Part shown: positions 5,654 to 6,058 of the stretch, in pieces | Layout: every line of letters begins with the position of its first letter | Numbering within the stretch: position 1 is the stretch's first letter | Assembly: GCA_944376955.1 (NCBI GenBank) | Contig: CALWEB010000084.1 | Coordinates: 1-6,058 of the forward strand | From: an uncultured Agathobaculum sp. | GTDB lineage: Bacteria; Bacillota; Clostridia; Oscillospirales; Butyricicoccaceae | Direction: 5' to 3' | DNA length: 6,058 nucleotides | The notes under the pieces: model-generated | What the model was told of the DNA's origin: nothing | What the model saw: the letters and a program-made list of their open reading frames with translations, nothing else | The model's database searches: none | Position numbers and translations under genes: made by a program

Positions 5654-6058
5654 TTAAGGCAGCACCGGAGCCAGTGCCACAAAATATGCCAGCAGGCAGA
5701 GTACAATCGTGATGCCCGAGAAGGTCAGCACAATTTTCCTCTCGCTCCAGCCGCACATCTCAAAATGATGGTGGATCGGCGCCATCTTGAACAGACGCTT
5801 GCCGTGAGATGCTTTAAAATAGGTGACTTGCAAAATCACCGACAGGGTTTCAATGATATAGATCAATCCAACGAGCAACAGGATCAGCGGCATATCGCAC
5901 GCAAAGGCCAAGCCGGCCACCGCGCCACCGAGAAACAGCGAACCTGTATCGCCCATAAACACCTTTGCCGCCTCAAAGCTATAGACCAGGAACGCCGCAA
6001 GGCCGCCTGCCCGCGCCGCCCCGAAAACGACAACGCCCGCATCGCCGCGCGCAGGACC
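5654..6058 (-). CDS. mraY: MraY: phospho-MurNAc-pentapeptide translocase, C-terminal part (cut by the right window edge)
   Basis: MraY transfers phospho-MurNAc-pentapeptide from the UDP precursor to undecaprenyl phosphate, giving lipid I in the membrane. The frame is open from the right edge at 6058 to the TAA at 5656-5654, leaving 134 residues. The apparent start at 5962 is an internal GTG, because the frame continues upstream with matching sequence (FLVYSFEAAK). Within the fragment are VFMGDTGSLFLGG (33-45), carrying one of the catalytic-region Asp residues, VGLIYIIETLSVILQV (63-78), and the MraY-specific APIHHHFEMCGWSE (93-106). Hydrophobic stretches at about 42-80 and 109-130 are its last membrane helices. 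The final residues are LAPVLP. It is directly followed by ftsW, so lipid I synthesis and septal polymerisation are encoded side by side. Confidence 0.97.
   Translation of the reverse strand, partial: GPARGDAGVVVFGAARAGGLAAFLVYSFEAAKVFMGDTGSLFLGGAVAGLAFACDMPLILLLVGLIYIIETLSVILQVTYFKASHGKRLFKMAPIHHHFEMCGWSERKIVLTFSGITIVLCLLAYFVALAPVLP

Noticed and set aside
5654..5962. mraY as a 102-residue gene starting at 5962
   Set aside because: The GTG at 5962 encodes an internal Val of the conserved KVFMGDTGS motif; the frame continues with homologous sequence to the window edge.

Overview
The window is the distal part of a division and cell wall (dcw) cluster from a Gram-positive bacterium. All recognisable genes lie on the minus strand, so they read from right to left. 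The protein types (DivIB-like FtsQ, clostridial-looking MurG, SEDS and CorA proteins), moderately high GC and GGAGG-type ribosome binding sites suggest Clostridia, probably an Oscillospirales-like anaerobe. That placement is inference from general resemblance; I cannot name a genus.

Layout in transcription order: mraY (3' end only, running off the right edge), ftsW/spoVE-type SEDS glycosyltransferase, murG, ftsQ/divIB, a 269-nt spacer carrying a candidate promoter, ftsZ, a strong hairpin terminator, a short leader region, then corA (5' part only, running off the left edge). Spacers from mraY to ftsQ are 24, 43 and 18 nt and each gene has its own Shine-Dalgarno sequence, so these four look co-transcribed. 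ftsZ has a good sigma-A-like promoter of its own (TTGCAA, 17 nt, TAAAAT).

The genes work together as follows. MraY makes lipid I, MurG converts it to lipid II, FtsW polymerises lipid II at the septum, FtsQ/DivIB is a bitopic divisome scaffold, and FtsZ forms the cytoplasmic ring that places the machinery. CorA is a divalent cation channel family member with no evident link to division.

No undescribed multi-gene system is visible; this is a core region. The points worth a second look are the sparse gene order (no murD, murC, murB or ftsA where they often sit), an Arg/Pro-rich N-terminal extension on FtsW, an acidic C-terminal tail on FtsQ, a divergent FtsZ C-terminal peptide, paired CTTG-N4-CAAG dyads in the ftsZ leader, and a possible 19-codon leader peptide with competing hairpins ahead of corA. 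The long plus-strand open frames opposite ftsZ and murG are antisense shadows.
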